This document shows positions 1 to 10,375 of a DNA stretch of 59,311 bases, in pieces. A model generated the notes under the pieces. That model saw only the letters and a list, made by a program, of their open reading frames with translations. It searched no databases and was not told the origin of the DNA. This DNA is from an uncultured Opitutia bacterium (GTDB taxonomy: Bacteria > Verrucomicrobiota > Verrucomicrobiia > Opitutales > Opitutaceae). Numbering within the stretch: position 1 is the stretch's first letter; each line of letters opens with the position of its first letter. Position numbers and translations under genes: made by a program. Location of the stretch: NCBI GenBank assembly GCA_903877135.1, contig CAIRCN010000032.1, positions 1-59,311 on the forward strand, read 5' to 3'.

Positions 1-1
1 C

Positions 2-1150
2 ACGCTCACGATCACGGTGGCGCCCTCGGCTGCGACCTCGGTGATCACGAGCGCCACCAGCGCCTCCGTGGTTGCCGGCGGCACCCTGACCTATCTGCTC
101 AGCGCGACCAATTCGCCGGTGAGCTACAACATCTCCGCCGTCCCCGCCGGGCTCACCGCCAACGCCTCCTCGGGCTTGATCAGCGGCATCCCCACCGTGC
201 CCGGCGCCTATCCGGTCACCCTCAGTGCTAACAATCTCGCCGGCACCGGTCCCGCCGTCGTCCTGACCCTGACCGTGACTGCGAACAATGGCACGCCCAC
301 GCCCACCCCCAACGGTTCCCACATCGTCAATGTCTCGACCCGCGGCCAGGTCGGCACCGGCGGCAATGTCCTGATCGCGGGCTTTGTCATCACCGGCACC
401 ACCTCGAAGCCGGTGATCATCCGCGGCGTTGGCCCGACCCTCGGCCTCCCCGCCTTTGGAGTAACCGGCACGCTGCCCGACCCGCAGCTCACGCTCCAGC
501 TCACGAAGGACGGCAGTGTGGTCGCGCAAAATGACAACTGGGCCACTGCGGGCGATCCCGCCATCGTCAGCGCCGGGATGGCCCGGGTCGGTGCCTTCGC
601 TCTGCCCACCGGTTCGCTCGACTCGGTCATCTACATCACCCTCGCCCCGGGCGTCTATACGGCAACCCTCTCCGGCAATGGCGCCATCAACACCGGCATC
701 GGCATCGTGGAAGTCTACGACAACACCGTCACCCTCGACAGCACCTCGCCACGCCTGGTGAACATTTCCACCCGCGGCGTGGTCGGCACCGGCGCCAGCG
801 TCATGATTCCCGGGTTTGTCATTACCGGCGACCAGCCCAAACAGGTGCTGATCCGCTGCGTGGGCCCGACCCTGGCGAACTATGGTGTGACCGGCACCCT
901 GGCCGATCCGGTCATCACCCTGAACGACTCCCATGGCACCGCCATCAACACCAATGACAACTGGGGCTCCGCGGGCGACTCGGCCCAGATCGTGAGTGCC
1001 GCCCTGACGACCGGCGCCTTTGCCCTCCCGGTGGGCAGCAAGGACTCTGCCATCCTCACCATCCTGCAACCCGGCAGCTACACCGTCACCGTCAGTGGCG
1101 TCAACGCCACCACCGGCGTCGCCTTGGTCGAGGTCTACGAACTGCCATAA
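2..1150 (+). CDS. Surface/secreted protein with Ig-like domain and two tandem repeat modules (5'-truncated)
   Basis: The reading frame is open to the left edge (position 2), so only the C-terminal part is here; a GTG at 17 is internal, not the real start. The first ~90 residues look like a putative Ig (He_PIG-type) domain with the pattern of short hydrophobic beta strands and an 'SGIP...PG.YPVT' motif. Two homologous modules of about 130 residues follow, each starting with '[VI]N[VI]STRG.VGTG', containing 'GP.L..FGVTGTL.DP'-like and 'NDNW..AGD' segments and ending in 'VEVYD/VEVYE'. There is no C-terminal anchor; the protein ends directly after the second module. Such modules recur in large secreted Opitutaceae proteins (family knowledge); adhesion or polymer binding is only a guess. 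A strong terminator follows. Confidence 0.75.
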   Translation, partial: TLTITVAPSAATSVITSATSASVVAGGTLTYLLSATNSPVSYNISAVPAGLTANASSGLISGIPTVPGAYPVTLSANNLAGTGPAVVLTLTVTANNGTPTPTPNGSHIVNVSTRGQVGTGGNVLIAGFVITGTTSKPVIIRGVGPTLGLPAFGVTGTLPDPQLTLQLTKDGSVVAQNDNWATAGDPAIVSAGMARVGAFALPTGSLDSVIYITLAPGVYTATLSGNGAINTGIGIVEVYDNTVTLDSTSPRLVNISTRGVVGTGASVMIPGFVITGDQPKQVLIRCVGPTLANYGVTGTLADPVITLNDSHGTAINTNDNWGSAGDSAQIVSAALTTGAFALPVGSKDSAILTILQPGSYTVTVSGVNATTGVALVEVYELP

Positions 1151-1180
1151 ACTCCCGGCGCATTGGTCTGAGCTCTCATT

Positions 1181-1216
1181 GCCCCCGCGCCATCTGGTGC
1201 GGGGGCGATTTCTTTT
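1181..1216 (+). terminator. Rho-independent terminator after the surface protein
   Basis: Perfect 8-bp stem GCCCCCGC (1181-1188) / GCGGGGGC (1199-1206) with a 10-nt loop, followed by a T-rich tract (1207-1216). It lies 31 bp behind the stop codon at 1150 and in front of cstA. Confidence 0.8.
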
Positions 1217-1375
1217 GCCGCCGGCAGCATCCAATGGCAGTGAAACCTCGAGTCCAAACTTGCGGTTTCTCCGGAAGTGTTAGGTTGTCCCGCCCTGCCG
1301 CGATGCTTTGCGATTGCCGATGCGGGACTGGTGGCAAAGGTCTCCTGCCGCGGCGTTCATTTTCCTCTGTCACCC

Positions 1376-3439
<2,064 letters not shown>

Positions 3440-3456
3440 GTTTGTTTCTCCCGTTC

Positions 3457-4218
3457 ATGAGTATTGCTGCCCAAACCATTATTTCGGAAGCGCAAATCCG
3501 CCAGTTTCGCGACAAAGGCTACTTCGTCCTACCCGGGGTCGTGCCCGCGGCGCACCTCGCCATGATGCGTGAGCTTTGCGGTCAGTTCATCGCCGCCTAC
3601 GACGCCGAGATGGACGCCGCTGGTGTGACGCAGCAGGGCATCAACACCAAGGGCAGCCGCTATTTCATCGCCAACCGCCACAAGGGCACCCGCCTCGCGG
3701 AGTTCATCTACAGCGATATCATGGCCGAAATCTGCCGCGCGACGCTCGGCGACAACGCCTACCTTTTCTGGGAGCAATTCGTCGTCAAAGGCCCCGAGAA
3801 TGGCGCGAAGTTCAGCTGGCATCAGGACTCCGCCTACGTCGGCACGCCGCACCGGCCCTACATCACCTGCTGGGTGACGCTCGACGACGTGACCGAGGCC
3901 AACGGCACGGTTTACCTGCTGCCGTTTTCGCGTGCCGGCACAAGCGAAGTGGTGCCGCACCAGGCAGCCACCGGCACCGGCGAACTCGAAGGCTACTTCG
4001 GCCCCGACCCGGGCGATCCAGTCATCGTGCCCGCCGGCAGCATTGCGGTATTCTTGAGCACGGTGCTGCACCGCAGCGGCTACAACACGACGCCACACTG
4101 GCGCCGCGTCTACCTGCCGCAGTATTCCGTCGAGCCCCTGCGCCGCCCGGATGGGAAGCTGGCCGCCTTTGCCGAGCCATTCCTCGTCAAGGGCGTGCGG
4201 CGAAACGGGCAGTCTTGA
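3457..4218 (+). CDS. Phytanoyl-CoA dioxygenase (PhyH) family Fe(II)/2-oxoglutarate oxygenase
   Basis: 253 residues, full length for the family. The N-terminus 'QFRDKGYFVLPGVV' is the typical PhyH start. The Fe(II)-binding facial triad is visible as H-x-D in 'SWHQDS' (about residue 122) and the distal His in 'LHRSGYN' (about 204), with the 2-oxoglutarate-binding Arg in the following 'WRRVYLPQYS'. It therefore should hydroxylate a small molecule using O2 and 2-oxoglutarate; substrate unknown. It starts 17 bp after cstA on the same strand, but no functional link is evident. Confidence 0.85.
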   Translation: MSIAAQTIISEAQIRQFRDKGYFVLPGVVPAAHLAMMRELCGQFIAAYDAEMDAAGVTQQGINTKGSRYFIANRHKGTRLAEFIYSDIMAEICRATLGDNAYLFWEQFVVKGPENGAKFSWHQDSAYVGTPHRPYITCWVTLDDVTEANGTVYLLPFSRAGTSEVVPHQAATGTGELEGYFGPDPGDPVIVPAGSIAVFLSTVLHRSGYNTTPHWRRVYLPQYSVEPLRRPDGKLAAFAEPFLVKGVRRNGQS

Positions 4219-4238
4219 TCCTCTCAAACGAGAGAAGT

Positions 4239-4265
4239 AAAAAGCCGGTCGCGGGGCGACCGGCC
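4239..4265 (-). terminator. Rho-independent terminator of the phosphofructokinase gene
   Basis: Perfect 8-bp stem GCCGGTCG (4244-4251) / CGACCGGC (4257-4264) with a 5-nt loop. Plus-strand A residues at 4239-4243 become a T-run on the minus strand directly after the hairpin, so it ends the minus-strand transcript from 5553. It could weakly serve the plus-strand gene too. Confidence 0.75.
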
Positions 4266-4296
4266 TTGAAGCAAAAACAGACAGCGCGTACTGCGC

Positions 4297-5553
4297 TCAG
4301 GCGATGTAGGCGGCGAGCGCCTTGTCGATGCGGGACTTTTCGAGGCGCGCGAAGACCGGCACCCCGCTGTCCTGCGGCAACGTGACCTCGCCCTGGATGA
4401 GCGGCTGGGCATAGCGCAGGAACTGGAAGTTCATGCTCACGCCATCCTCGTTGATCCACTCGCGCGGGAGCTTTTTCACGCTGTTCGCGACGTCGGCAAG
4501 GGCGACGAGGCCCGTTTCGCAGGTGTAGTGATCGGCGTCGCCGCGCACGAGGGTGATCATCTTGTCGTTTTCGCCCCTGACGGCGGCGAGCACGGCGCCT
4601 TGGCCGGCCAGATAAGCCTCGTCGGCGTCAGTCTTTGAGGCGCAGTGGGCCGCGGCGCGCTGCATAAGGCCGGGCTTGGCGAGGCGGGCTTTGACGCCGG
4701 GTAGGTTGGTCTCGACCAGTTCCTTCAGGAAATCGCCGGCGCCGCCGAGTTGGGCGTGGCCAAAGGCGTCGGTCGCGGCGTCGGCCGAGACATAGTTGCC
4801 ATCGCTGTCAGTCAGGCCTTCGGAGACGACGATCTGGCAGAATTTCTCGCGCTTGAGCACGCGTTTGATGTCCTCAAGACACTTTGCCTGATCGAATGGA
4901 ATTTCGGGCAGGTAGATAAGGTGCGGCGGGTCGTGCGGATGGTCGCGGCGCTTGGCCAGTGCGGCCCCGGCGGCGATCCAGCCGGCGCTGCGGCCCATGA
5001 CCTCGATGATCGATACGAGATCGCCCTGGCCCATCGACTCGCTGTCGCAGGCGATTTCGCGGACGCTTGTGGCTAGGTATTTGATGACGCTGCCGTAGCC
5101 GGGACAGTGGTCGGTGACGGAGAGGTCGTTGTCGACTGTCTTCGGCACGCCGATGACGCGCAGTTCATAGCCCTGCTGTTGCGCGAGCTTGGAGATCTTG
5201 TCCGCGGTGTCCTGCGAATCGTTGCCGCCGATGTAGAAAAAATAGCGGATGTTGTGGGCCTTGAAGACCTCGAGCACGCGCTCGAAATCGGCGGGCTTCT
5301 TTAGCTTGAAGCGGCAGGTGCCAAGCGCGGCGCCGGGTGTGTGCTTGAGGGCGCGGATCTGCTGTTGCGATTCCGAGGCGAGGTCCACGAGGTCTTCTTG
5401 GAGAATCCCGAATACGCCGTTTAGCGCACCGTAAATCTCCTCAATACACTCATGGTTCAACGCCTCCGCGATAATGCCCGCGACGCTGGCGTTGATGACG
5501 GCGGTGGGGCCTCCGGACTGGCCCACCAAGACATTTCCTACGAGTTCAGCCAT
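4297..5553 (-). CDS. pfp: 6-phosphofructokinase, diphosphate (PPi)-dependent type
   Basis: 418-residue phosphofructokinase that phosphorylates fructose 6-phosphate to fructose 1,6-bisphosphate (glycolysis/gluconeogenesis, cytoplasm). N-terminal 'VGQSGGPTAVIN' is the phosphate-donor loop. Two donor-specificity positions point to pyrophosphate rather than ATP: 'GGNDS' (around residue 108) has Asp where ATP enzymes have Gly in GGDGS, and 'PKTVDND' (around 136) has Lys where ATP enzymes have Gly in PGTIDND. 'MGRSAGW' is also intact. An upstream ATG at 5595 adds 14 unconserved residues; the ATG at 5553 fits the family. Monocistronic with its own terminator. Confidence 0.9.
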   Translation of the reverse strand: MAELVGNVLVGQSGGPTAVINASVAGIIAEALNHECIEEIYGALNGVFGILQEDLVDLASESQQQIRALKHTPGAALGTCRFKLKKPADFERVLEVFKAHNIRYFFYIGGNDSQDTADKISKLAQQQGYELRVIGVPKTVDNDLSVTDHCPGYGSVIKYLATSVREIACDSESMGQGDLVSIIEVMGRSAGWIAAGAALAKRRDHPHDPPHLIYLPEIPFDQAKCLEDIKRVLKREKFCQIVVSEGLTDSDGNYVSADAATDAFGHAQLGGAGDFLKELVETNLPGVKARLAKPGLMQRAAAHCASKTDADEAYLAGQGAVLAAVRGENDKMITLVRGDADHYTCETGLVALADVANSVKKLPREWINEDGVSMNFQFLRYAQPLIQGEVTLPQDSGVPVFARLEKSRIDKALAAYIA

Positions 5554-5690
5554 GACAGATGATGATAAAGGGTTGTAAACAACGTGAACGGGCAAGAAAG
5601 CCGGTCGGTTGCAGGGGATGCAAACTCAAATTTCCGCCGCCGCCTGGCGGATGGTCATGCGGGGGACCGGTCCTGTTCCGGCGGTGCGGC

Positions 5691-7127
5691 TTACAGCAGC
5701 CGACTGGGCAGATATTCCGCCGCGCCGCGAAGTTTCCTCGCCAGAGGCTTCACCTCGGCGACAAAGGAGTCCACTTGGTGCGGTGCGGCGCCGACAAACC
5801 GGGCGTTCTCGGCGAGGATCGCTTGCAGCGCTTTCTTGCCCAAACCGATCCGCCGATCGCCCGCGAGGCGTCCCAACAGGTTGGCGTCCCCTCCGTCCAC
5901 GCGGAGGGCTTTGGCGGCGGCGAGTGCGTGCTCCTTGATGGCCTCGTGCGCGGTTTCGCGTCCAGCGCCGCGCTTCACCGCTTCCATCAGGATCGTAGTC
6001 GTCGCTAGGAAGGGGAGGTTACGTTCGTTTTCCGCGGCGATTGCGGCGGGAAACACGTCCATCTGCCGGAGCACCGTGAGATAGGTCTCCAGCAGGCCGT
6101 CAATAGCGAAAAACGCGTCCGGCAGTGCCACGCGGCGCACGACCGAGCAGGAGACGTCGCCCTCGTTCCACTGATGGCCAGCGAGCGCGCCCGTCATCGT
6201 CACGTAGCCGGAGATAATCGTCGAAAAACCGCAGATGCGCTCGCAATTCCGGGCGTTGACCTTGTGCGGCATCGCTGACGAGCCGACCTGGCCGTCCTGA
6301 AACCCCTCGGTGAGCAGTCCTGCGCCCGCCATCAGCCGCAGAGTGGTGGCGGCACTGGCGGCGGCCGCGCCCACCTGATGCAGTGCGCTCACGACCTCGA
6401 AATCGAGGCTGCGCGGGTAAACCTGCCCAACCGCGTCCAGCGACGAGTGAAAGCCGAGATGCTTGAGCACGCGCGACTCGAGCTGGTCGACCTTGTCCGA
6501 GCTACTACCGAGGAGCGTGAGCTGGTCGAGCTGCGTGCCAACCGCGCCCTTGAGTCCTCGCACCGGATAGCGTTCCAGCAACTCTTCGAGCCGGCCGAAC
6601 ACCACCAGCATCTCCTGCCCGAACATGGCGAGCCGCTTGCCGAGCGTGGTGGGCTGGGCGGGGACGTTGTGGGTGCGACCAGTGATCATTAGGTCGCGGT
6701 GCGACTCCGCCTGTCGCGCCAGCGCGAGGAGCGCAGCGGCCACCTTGAATTGAACGAGTTTCAGCGCGCTCAGGATTTGCAGCTGCTCGACATTTTCGGT
6801 GAGGTCGCGGCTCGTGAGCCCAAGGTGGATGAACTGGCGCTTCGCCAGCTCGGAAAATTCCTCGATGCGCGCCTTCACGTCATGGAGCGTTACGCGCTCG
6901 CGCTTGGCGATGGCTTCAAGATCGATGCGGTCCTTCACCTTTTCGTAGTCCTTGATCGCCTCGGCGGGAATCGGCACGCCGAGGTCGCGCTGGGCCTTCA
7001 TCACGGCGATCCAAAAATCGCGCTCAAGCGCCACGCGGCCATGCTGCGACCAGATGGCCTTCATTGCCGGCGAGGCGTAGCGCTCGGCAAGAATGTTGGG
7101 GATGGACGCAGCGGCGGAGTCGTTCAC
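5691..7127 (-). CDS. purB: Adenylosuccinate lyase
   Basis: 478 residues, cytoplasmic fumarase/aspartase-superfamily lyase that releases fumarate from adenylosuccinate and SAICAR in purine synthesis. The superfamily signature 'SSAMPHKVN' with the flexible catalytic loop is at about residue 282, 'TGRTHNVPAQPTT' carries the first catalytic His, and 'GLTSRDLTEN' is present. The longer, eukaryote-like form is suggested by the ~480-residue length. Its ATG overlaps the stop of the upstream ppnP gene by 4 nt (ATGA), so the two are very likely translationally coupled, giving a two-gene nucleotide-metabolism operon. Confidence 0.93.
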   Translation of the reverse strand: MNDSAAASIPNILAERYASPAMKAIWSQHGRVALERDFWIAVMKAQRDLGVPIPAEAIKDYEKVKDRIDLEAIAKRERVTLHDVKARIEEFSELAKRQFIHLGLTSRDLTENVEQLQILSALKLVQFKVAAALLALARQAESHRDLMITGRTHNVPAQPTTLGKRLAMFGQEMLVVFGRLEELLERYPVRGLKGAVGTQLDQLTLLGSSSDKVDQLESRVLKHLGFHSSLDAVGQVYPRSLDFEVVSALHQVGAAAASAATTLRLMAGAGLLTEGFQDGQVGSSAMPHKVNARNCERICGFSTIISGYVTMTGALAGHQWNEGDVSCSVVRRVALPDAFFAIDGLLETYLTVLRQMDVFPAAIAAENERNLPFLATTTILMEAVKRGAGRETAHEAIKEHALAAAKALRVDGGDANLLGRLAGDRRIGLGKKALQAILAENARFVGAAPHQVDSFVAEVKPLARKLRGAAEYLPSRLL

Positions 7128-7450
7128 AGGAAGGAGCAGATATATTCGCAGAGGCCCGTTGCCACCTCGATGGTGAAGCCGGACTTGCCCGGCACATCGA
7201 ACTGCTGTCCCGCGCCATAGTCGGCTGCCGCGCCGCCACCGTCGAGCGTCACGCGGCAGACGCCCGCGATGATTTCCATGCGCTCCGAGGCGTCCGTGCC
7301 AAAATGATATGAGCCGGGATAGATGATCCCGAGTGTTTTTTTCGTCCCGTTGGTCAGCAGCACGGTATGGCTCACCACTTTGCCGTCGAAATACACATTG
7401 GCCTTCGTCACGACGGTGATGCCGGAAAACTGGGCGGGAAGCGTGGACAT
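7124..7450 (-). CDS. ppnP: Pyrimidine/purine nucleoside phosphorylase (PpnP/YaiE family)
   Basis: 108-residue cupin-fold protein matching the short PpnP family (DUF1255) over its whole length: 'FDGKVVSHTVLL', 'KTLGIIYPGSYHFGT', 'ERMEI..G.C.V', and 'FDVPGKSGFTIEV' followed by the terminal 'CEYICSF'. Family members split nucleosides with phosphate into base and ribose 1-phosphate with broad substrate range. It overlaps purB by 4 nt, consistent with a nucleotide salvage/synthesis operon. Confidence 0.9.
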   Translation of the reverse strand: MSTLPAQFSGITVVTKANVYFDGKVVSHTVLLTNGTKKTLGIIYPGSYHFGTDASERMEIIAGVCRVTLDGGGAAADYGAGQQFDVPGKSGFTIEVATGLCEYICSFL

Positions 7451-7495
7451 GGGGACGATGAAAGCCGCTGGCGCGCCGGAGGCAAGTGCGCCGCG

Positions 7496-8593
7496 TCAGG
7501 AAGCGAGGCAGCGCACGGCCATCTCACGCAGGACTTCCTCCGGCTCGTGCGGCCGGCGGACGACTTCCTCGAAGGTGGCGATAAACTCCTGCTGGTTATC
7601 GATCAGCCGGCGCAGGGAGGGCAGCTTGGCGCTGCTCGCGAGCTTGCCGACATACCAGGGATTCTGGGTAAAAAGATTGAAAGAACTCTTCTCGGTCGCG
7701 CCGGTGAACTTCGCCCCGTAGGTCTCTGCGGCTTTGGGTAAACCGTCGAGCCCGCGCGGGCCGAGCCGCACCTCACCCGCATCGAGCAGCGCGCGCACCT
7801 GCAGCAGAATGCGGTTGCGGTTTTGCATCGCCGAGATGATCGGCCGGGCGGCGTTGGGCTCGGCAAAAAACTGGCGCTCCAGCGCGGCGAGCGTCCATTT
7901 CAGGTCGCCGCTGAAAAACGCCTCCGCCGCCTCGAAGAAATCGCCCTCGGCCACGTTGGGCGTAAGTTCCATGACGTGCCGGTCCTCGATGCGCTCGCCC
8001 TCGGCGGCATAGGTCGCGAGTTTGTGCACTTCCTCGACGAGCAGCCGCGTATTACTGCCGACCTTGGCCAGCAGCAGCCGGACGGCGTCGGGCGAAAACT
8101 CGACGCCGAGCGCGCGGGCCTCGGCCAGCACTACGCTTTCCAGCGTGGCGCCGTCGTCCTCGCCGCCGCCCACGAGGGCGAAATCGGCGTTTTTCTCGCA
8201 CCATTTCGGAAAGGCTCGGCGGCGGTCCACCGGTGCGGCGGTGACGAGCACGGCTGTGTCGGCCGGGTTCACCTGTGCCAGAATCTGCTGCAAATCCTCG
8301 GCCAGCTTGAGCGTGCTCTCGGCCCGGCCGGTCACGGTGTCGGCGAGGAAATTGACATCCTTCAGCCAGACGACCCGCCGGCCGCCGAACATCGGCACCG
8401 TCTGCACCGTCTCGCGAAACCGGTTCACCGCAGACTCGACCTCGCTGACATTGTTGGCGAAGCCGCTCAGCACCTCGCGGGAAAACTCGTCCGTCACCTC
8501 CGCGGCCAGCGCGGCAAAGCGCTCCGCCCCGAGCCGGCCGACGAGAAAGTCGTCTGCGCCGCAGATGAAGGTGAAATTGCGCACCGAAGCCAT
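7496..8593 (-). CDS. holA: DNA polymerase III subunit delta
   Basis: 365 residues, usual size for HolA, the clamp-loader subunit that opens the beta clamp. The N-terminus 'FICGADDFLVGR' corresponds to the conserved start of the delta AAA+-like domain; 'VPMFGGRRVVWLKD' matches the family's 'PLFGERRLVVL' segment, and the C-terminal third has the 'ALERQFF.....A.PIISAMQNRNRILLQ' collar-like region. ATG at 8593. It stands between ppnP (45 bp downstream) and the divergent arnT, so could be the first gene of a holA-ppnP-purB transcript. Confidence 0.88.
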   Translation of the reverse strand: MASVRNFTFICGADDFLVGRLGAERFAALAAEVTDEFSREVLSGFANNVSEVESAVNRFRETVQTVPMFGGRRVVWLKDVNFLADTVTGRAESTLKLAEDLQQILAQVNPADTAVLVTAAPVDRRRAFPKWCEKNADFALVGGGEDDGATLESVVLAEARALGVEFSPDAVRLLLAKVGSNTRLLVEEVHKLATYAAEGERIEDRHVMELTPNVAEGDFFEAAEAFFSGDLKWTLAALERQFFAEPNAARPIISAMQNRNRILLQVRALLDAGEVRLGPRGLDGLPKAAETYGAKFTGATEKSSFNLFTQNPWYVGKLASSAKLPSLRRLIDNQQEFIATFEEVVRRPHEPEEVLREMAVRCLAS

Positions 8594-8685
8594 GTAGATC
8601 CGATTTGGTCGTGAACCAGGGGCGGGCGCACGAAAAAAATCGCCAGCGCTGCGGCGTCCGTTGAGGCTGCGCGGCGTCTTTTGCC

Positions 8686-10374
8686 ATGCATACCTCCGAA
8701 AACTCCGCGCCGTGGCGCCTCGATCTGCTCGGGCTGGTGCTCGTCTTCGGCCTGCTGTTTGGTTTCCGGCTGGGCAGTCACCCGTTGGCCAACCCCGACG
8801 AGGGTCGCTACGCGGAAATACCGCGCGAGATGCTGGCGACGGGCGACTGGGTGACGCCGCGGCTCAACGGCGTGAACTATTTCGAAAAACCGCCGCTGGT
8901 GTATTGGGTGACCGCCGCGGCGGAGAAATTTTCCGGCCCATGCGAATGGTCGGTGCGCGCGGTGCCGGTACTGTTCGCTCTCGGCGGCGTGCTGCTCACC
9001 TACGCAGCGGGGCGCCGGCTGCACGGGCGCTTGGCAGGGCTGGCGGCGGCGGCGATGCTGGGCACCACGCTCCTGTGGTTTGCTCTCAGCCGCATCCTCC
9101 TGCTCGACATGGCGGTGTCGGTGCTGATGAGCGCTGTGCTGTTTTGCTTCATTCTCGGCGTGCGCGAACCGGCGGGGCCGCGGCGCCGCTGGCTGTTTTA
9201 TGGGCTCTACGCCTCCATGGCACTCGCCACACTGACAAAGGGGCTGATCGGTTTTCTGGTCACGGGCGCGGTGATGTTTCTCTGGCTGCTGATTTTCAAC
9301 CAATGGAAACGCCTCCGTCCGCTATACCTGCCGACCGGCGCGCTGCTGTTTCTTGCGCTGGCCCTGCCGTGGCACCTGCTCGCCGCCGCGCGCAACCCGA
9401 CATGGGCGCACCGTTACTTCGTTTTCGAGCACTGGGAGCGCTTTTTTTCGCGGGCCTCCGGGCATCCGGGGCCGTGGTGGTATTTTGTCCCAATCGTGCT
9501 GTTCGGGTTCTTTCCGTGGTCGGGATTCCTCTGGGCGGCGGTTCGCAAGGCGCTGCGCGGCGGCTGGACGCGCCGCCACGAAAACGCCGACGCTTGGTTC
9601 TTTGTCACATGGGCGGGATTCATCTTCCTGTTTTTCTCCATTTCGCACTCGAAATTGCCGCCCTACATTCTGCCGGTGTTTCCCGCCCTTGCGGTGCTCG
9701 TAGGCGCCTGGCTGGCGAAAACTCTCGACTCCGGGGCCGCCGCCGTCGCGTGGCTCCGGACTGGGCTGCGGGTGTTCGCGTTTCTCTGCGGGCTCCTCGC
9801 GATGGCACTTCTAGTGGCCGTGCTGTGGCCGGCTCTGGTAAAAATGGACGCTGCGCAGGCGCTCATGCTGCAGCCGCCGGCGTTCGTGATGACCGCGGTG
9901 CTGCTGCTCGGCGGAATTCTGGCGCCGTGGCTGGCCCGGACCCGCGGCCCGCGCGCGGCCCTTGCGGCGATGGCGGCGACCGCGGCGCTGTTTTTTGGCA
10001 CGCTCCAAATCGCCGCGCCGGACATAAACAAGCCCGGCACCAAGTCGCTCGCGCTCCTGGTGAAATCGTCGGCGCGCCCCGGCGACCGCGTGCTGCACTA
10101 TCACGAGTTTTTCCACGACTTCACCTTTTACGCGGAGCGGGTGGTGGACGTCGTGGCCTACAAGGGCGAACTGGAGTTGGAGGAGGATGCCGCGGCGCGG
10201 GCCAGCGGACGTTTTATCGAAGAGGCCAGGTTTCGCCAGCTCTGGACCGGCGCTGGTCGGCTCTGGGTCGTCGCGCGGAAACGGGATGTGAAGGAACTCT
10301 TTGCCGATCCGGCGTTCCGTTATCATTTGCTCGGGGAGTCCCCCGATCACTACCTTTTCAGCAACCAGCCCTGA
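8686..10374 (+). CDS. arnT: ArnT-like glycosyltransferase (lipid A 4-amino-4-deoxy-L-arabinose transferase)
   Basis: 562-residue GT39 inner-membrane protein. After a short cytoplasmic N-terminus and the first TM helix comes the acidic periplasmic motif 'NPDEGRYAEIPREM' (from about residue 36), followed by 'GDWVTPRLNGVNYFEKPPLVYW', both diagnostic for ArnT/PMT-type enzymes; about a dozen TM segments and a soluble C-terminal periplasmic domain follow. ArnT moves L-Ara4N from undecaprenyl phosphate to lipid A. The identification rests on the family plus the directly following arnB, arnC, arnA and arnD homologues; without them 'GT39 family' would be the safe call. ATG at 8686; arnB begins 1 bp after its stop. 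Confidence 0.87.
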   Translation: MHTSENSAPWRLDLLGLVLVFGLLFGFRLGSHPLANPDEGRYAEIPREMLATGDWVTPRLNGVNYFEKPPLVYWVTAAAEKFSGPCEWSVRAVPVLFALGGVLLTYAAGRRLHGRLAGLAAAAMLGTTLLWFALSRILLLDMAVSVLMSAVLFCFILGVREPAGPRRRWLFYGLYASMALATLTKGLIGFLVTGAVMFLWLLIFNQWKRLRPLYLPTGALLFLALALPWHLLAAARNPTWAHRYFVFEHWERFFSRASGHPGPWWYFVPIVLFGFFPWSGFLWAAVRKALRGGWTRRHENADAWFFVTWAGFIFLFFSISHSKLPPYILPVFPALAVLVGAWLAKTLDSGAAAVAWLRTGLRVFAFLCGLLAMALLVAVLWPALVKMDAAQALMLQPPAFVMTAVLLLGGILAPWLARTRGPRAALAAMAATAALFFGTLQIAAPDINKPGTKSLALLVKSSARPGDRVLHYHEFFHDFTFYAERVVDVVAYKGELELEEDAAARASGRFIEEARFRQLWTGAGRLWVVARKRDVKELFADPAFRYHLLGESPDHYLFSNQP

Positions 10375-10375
10375 C

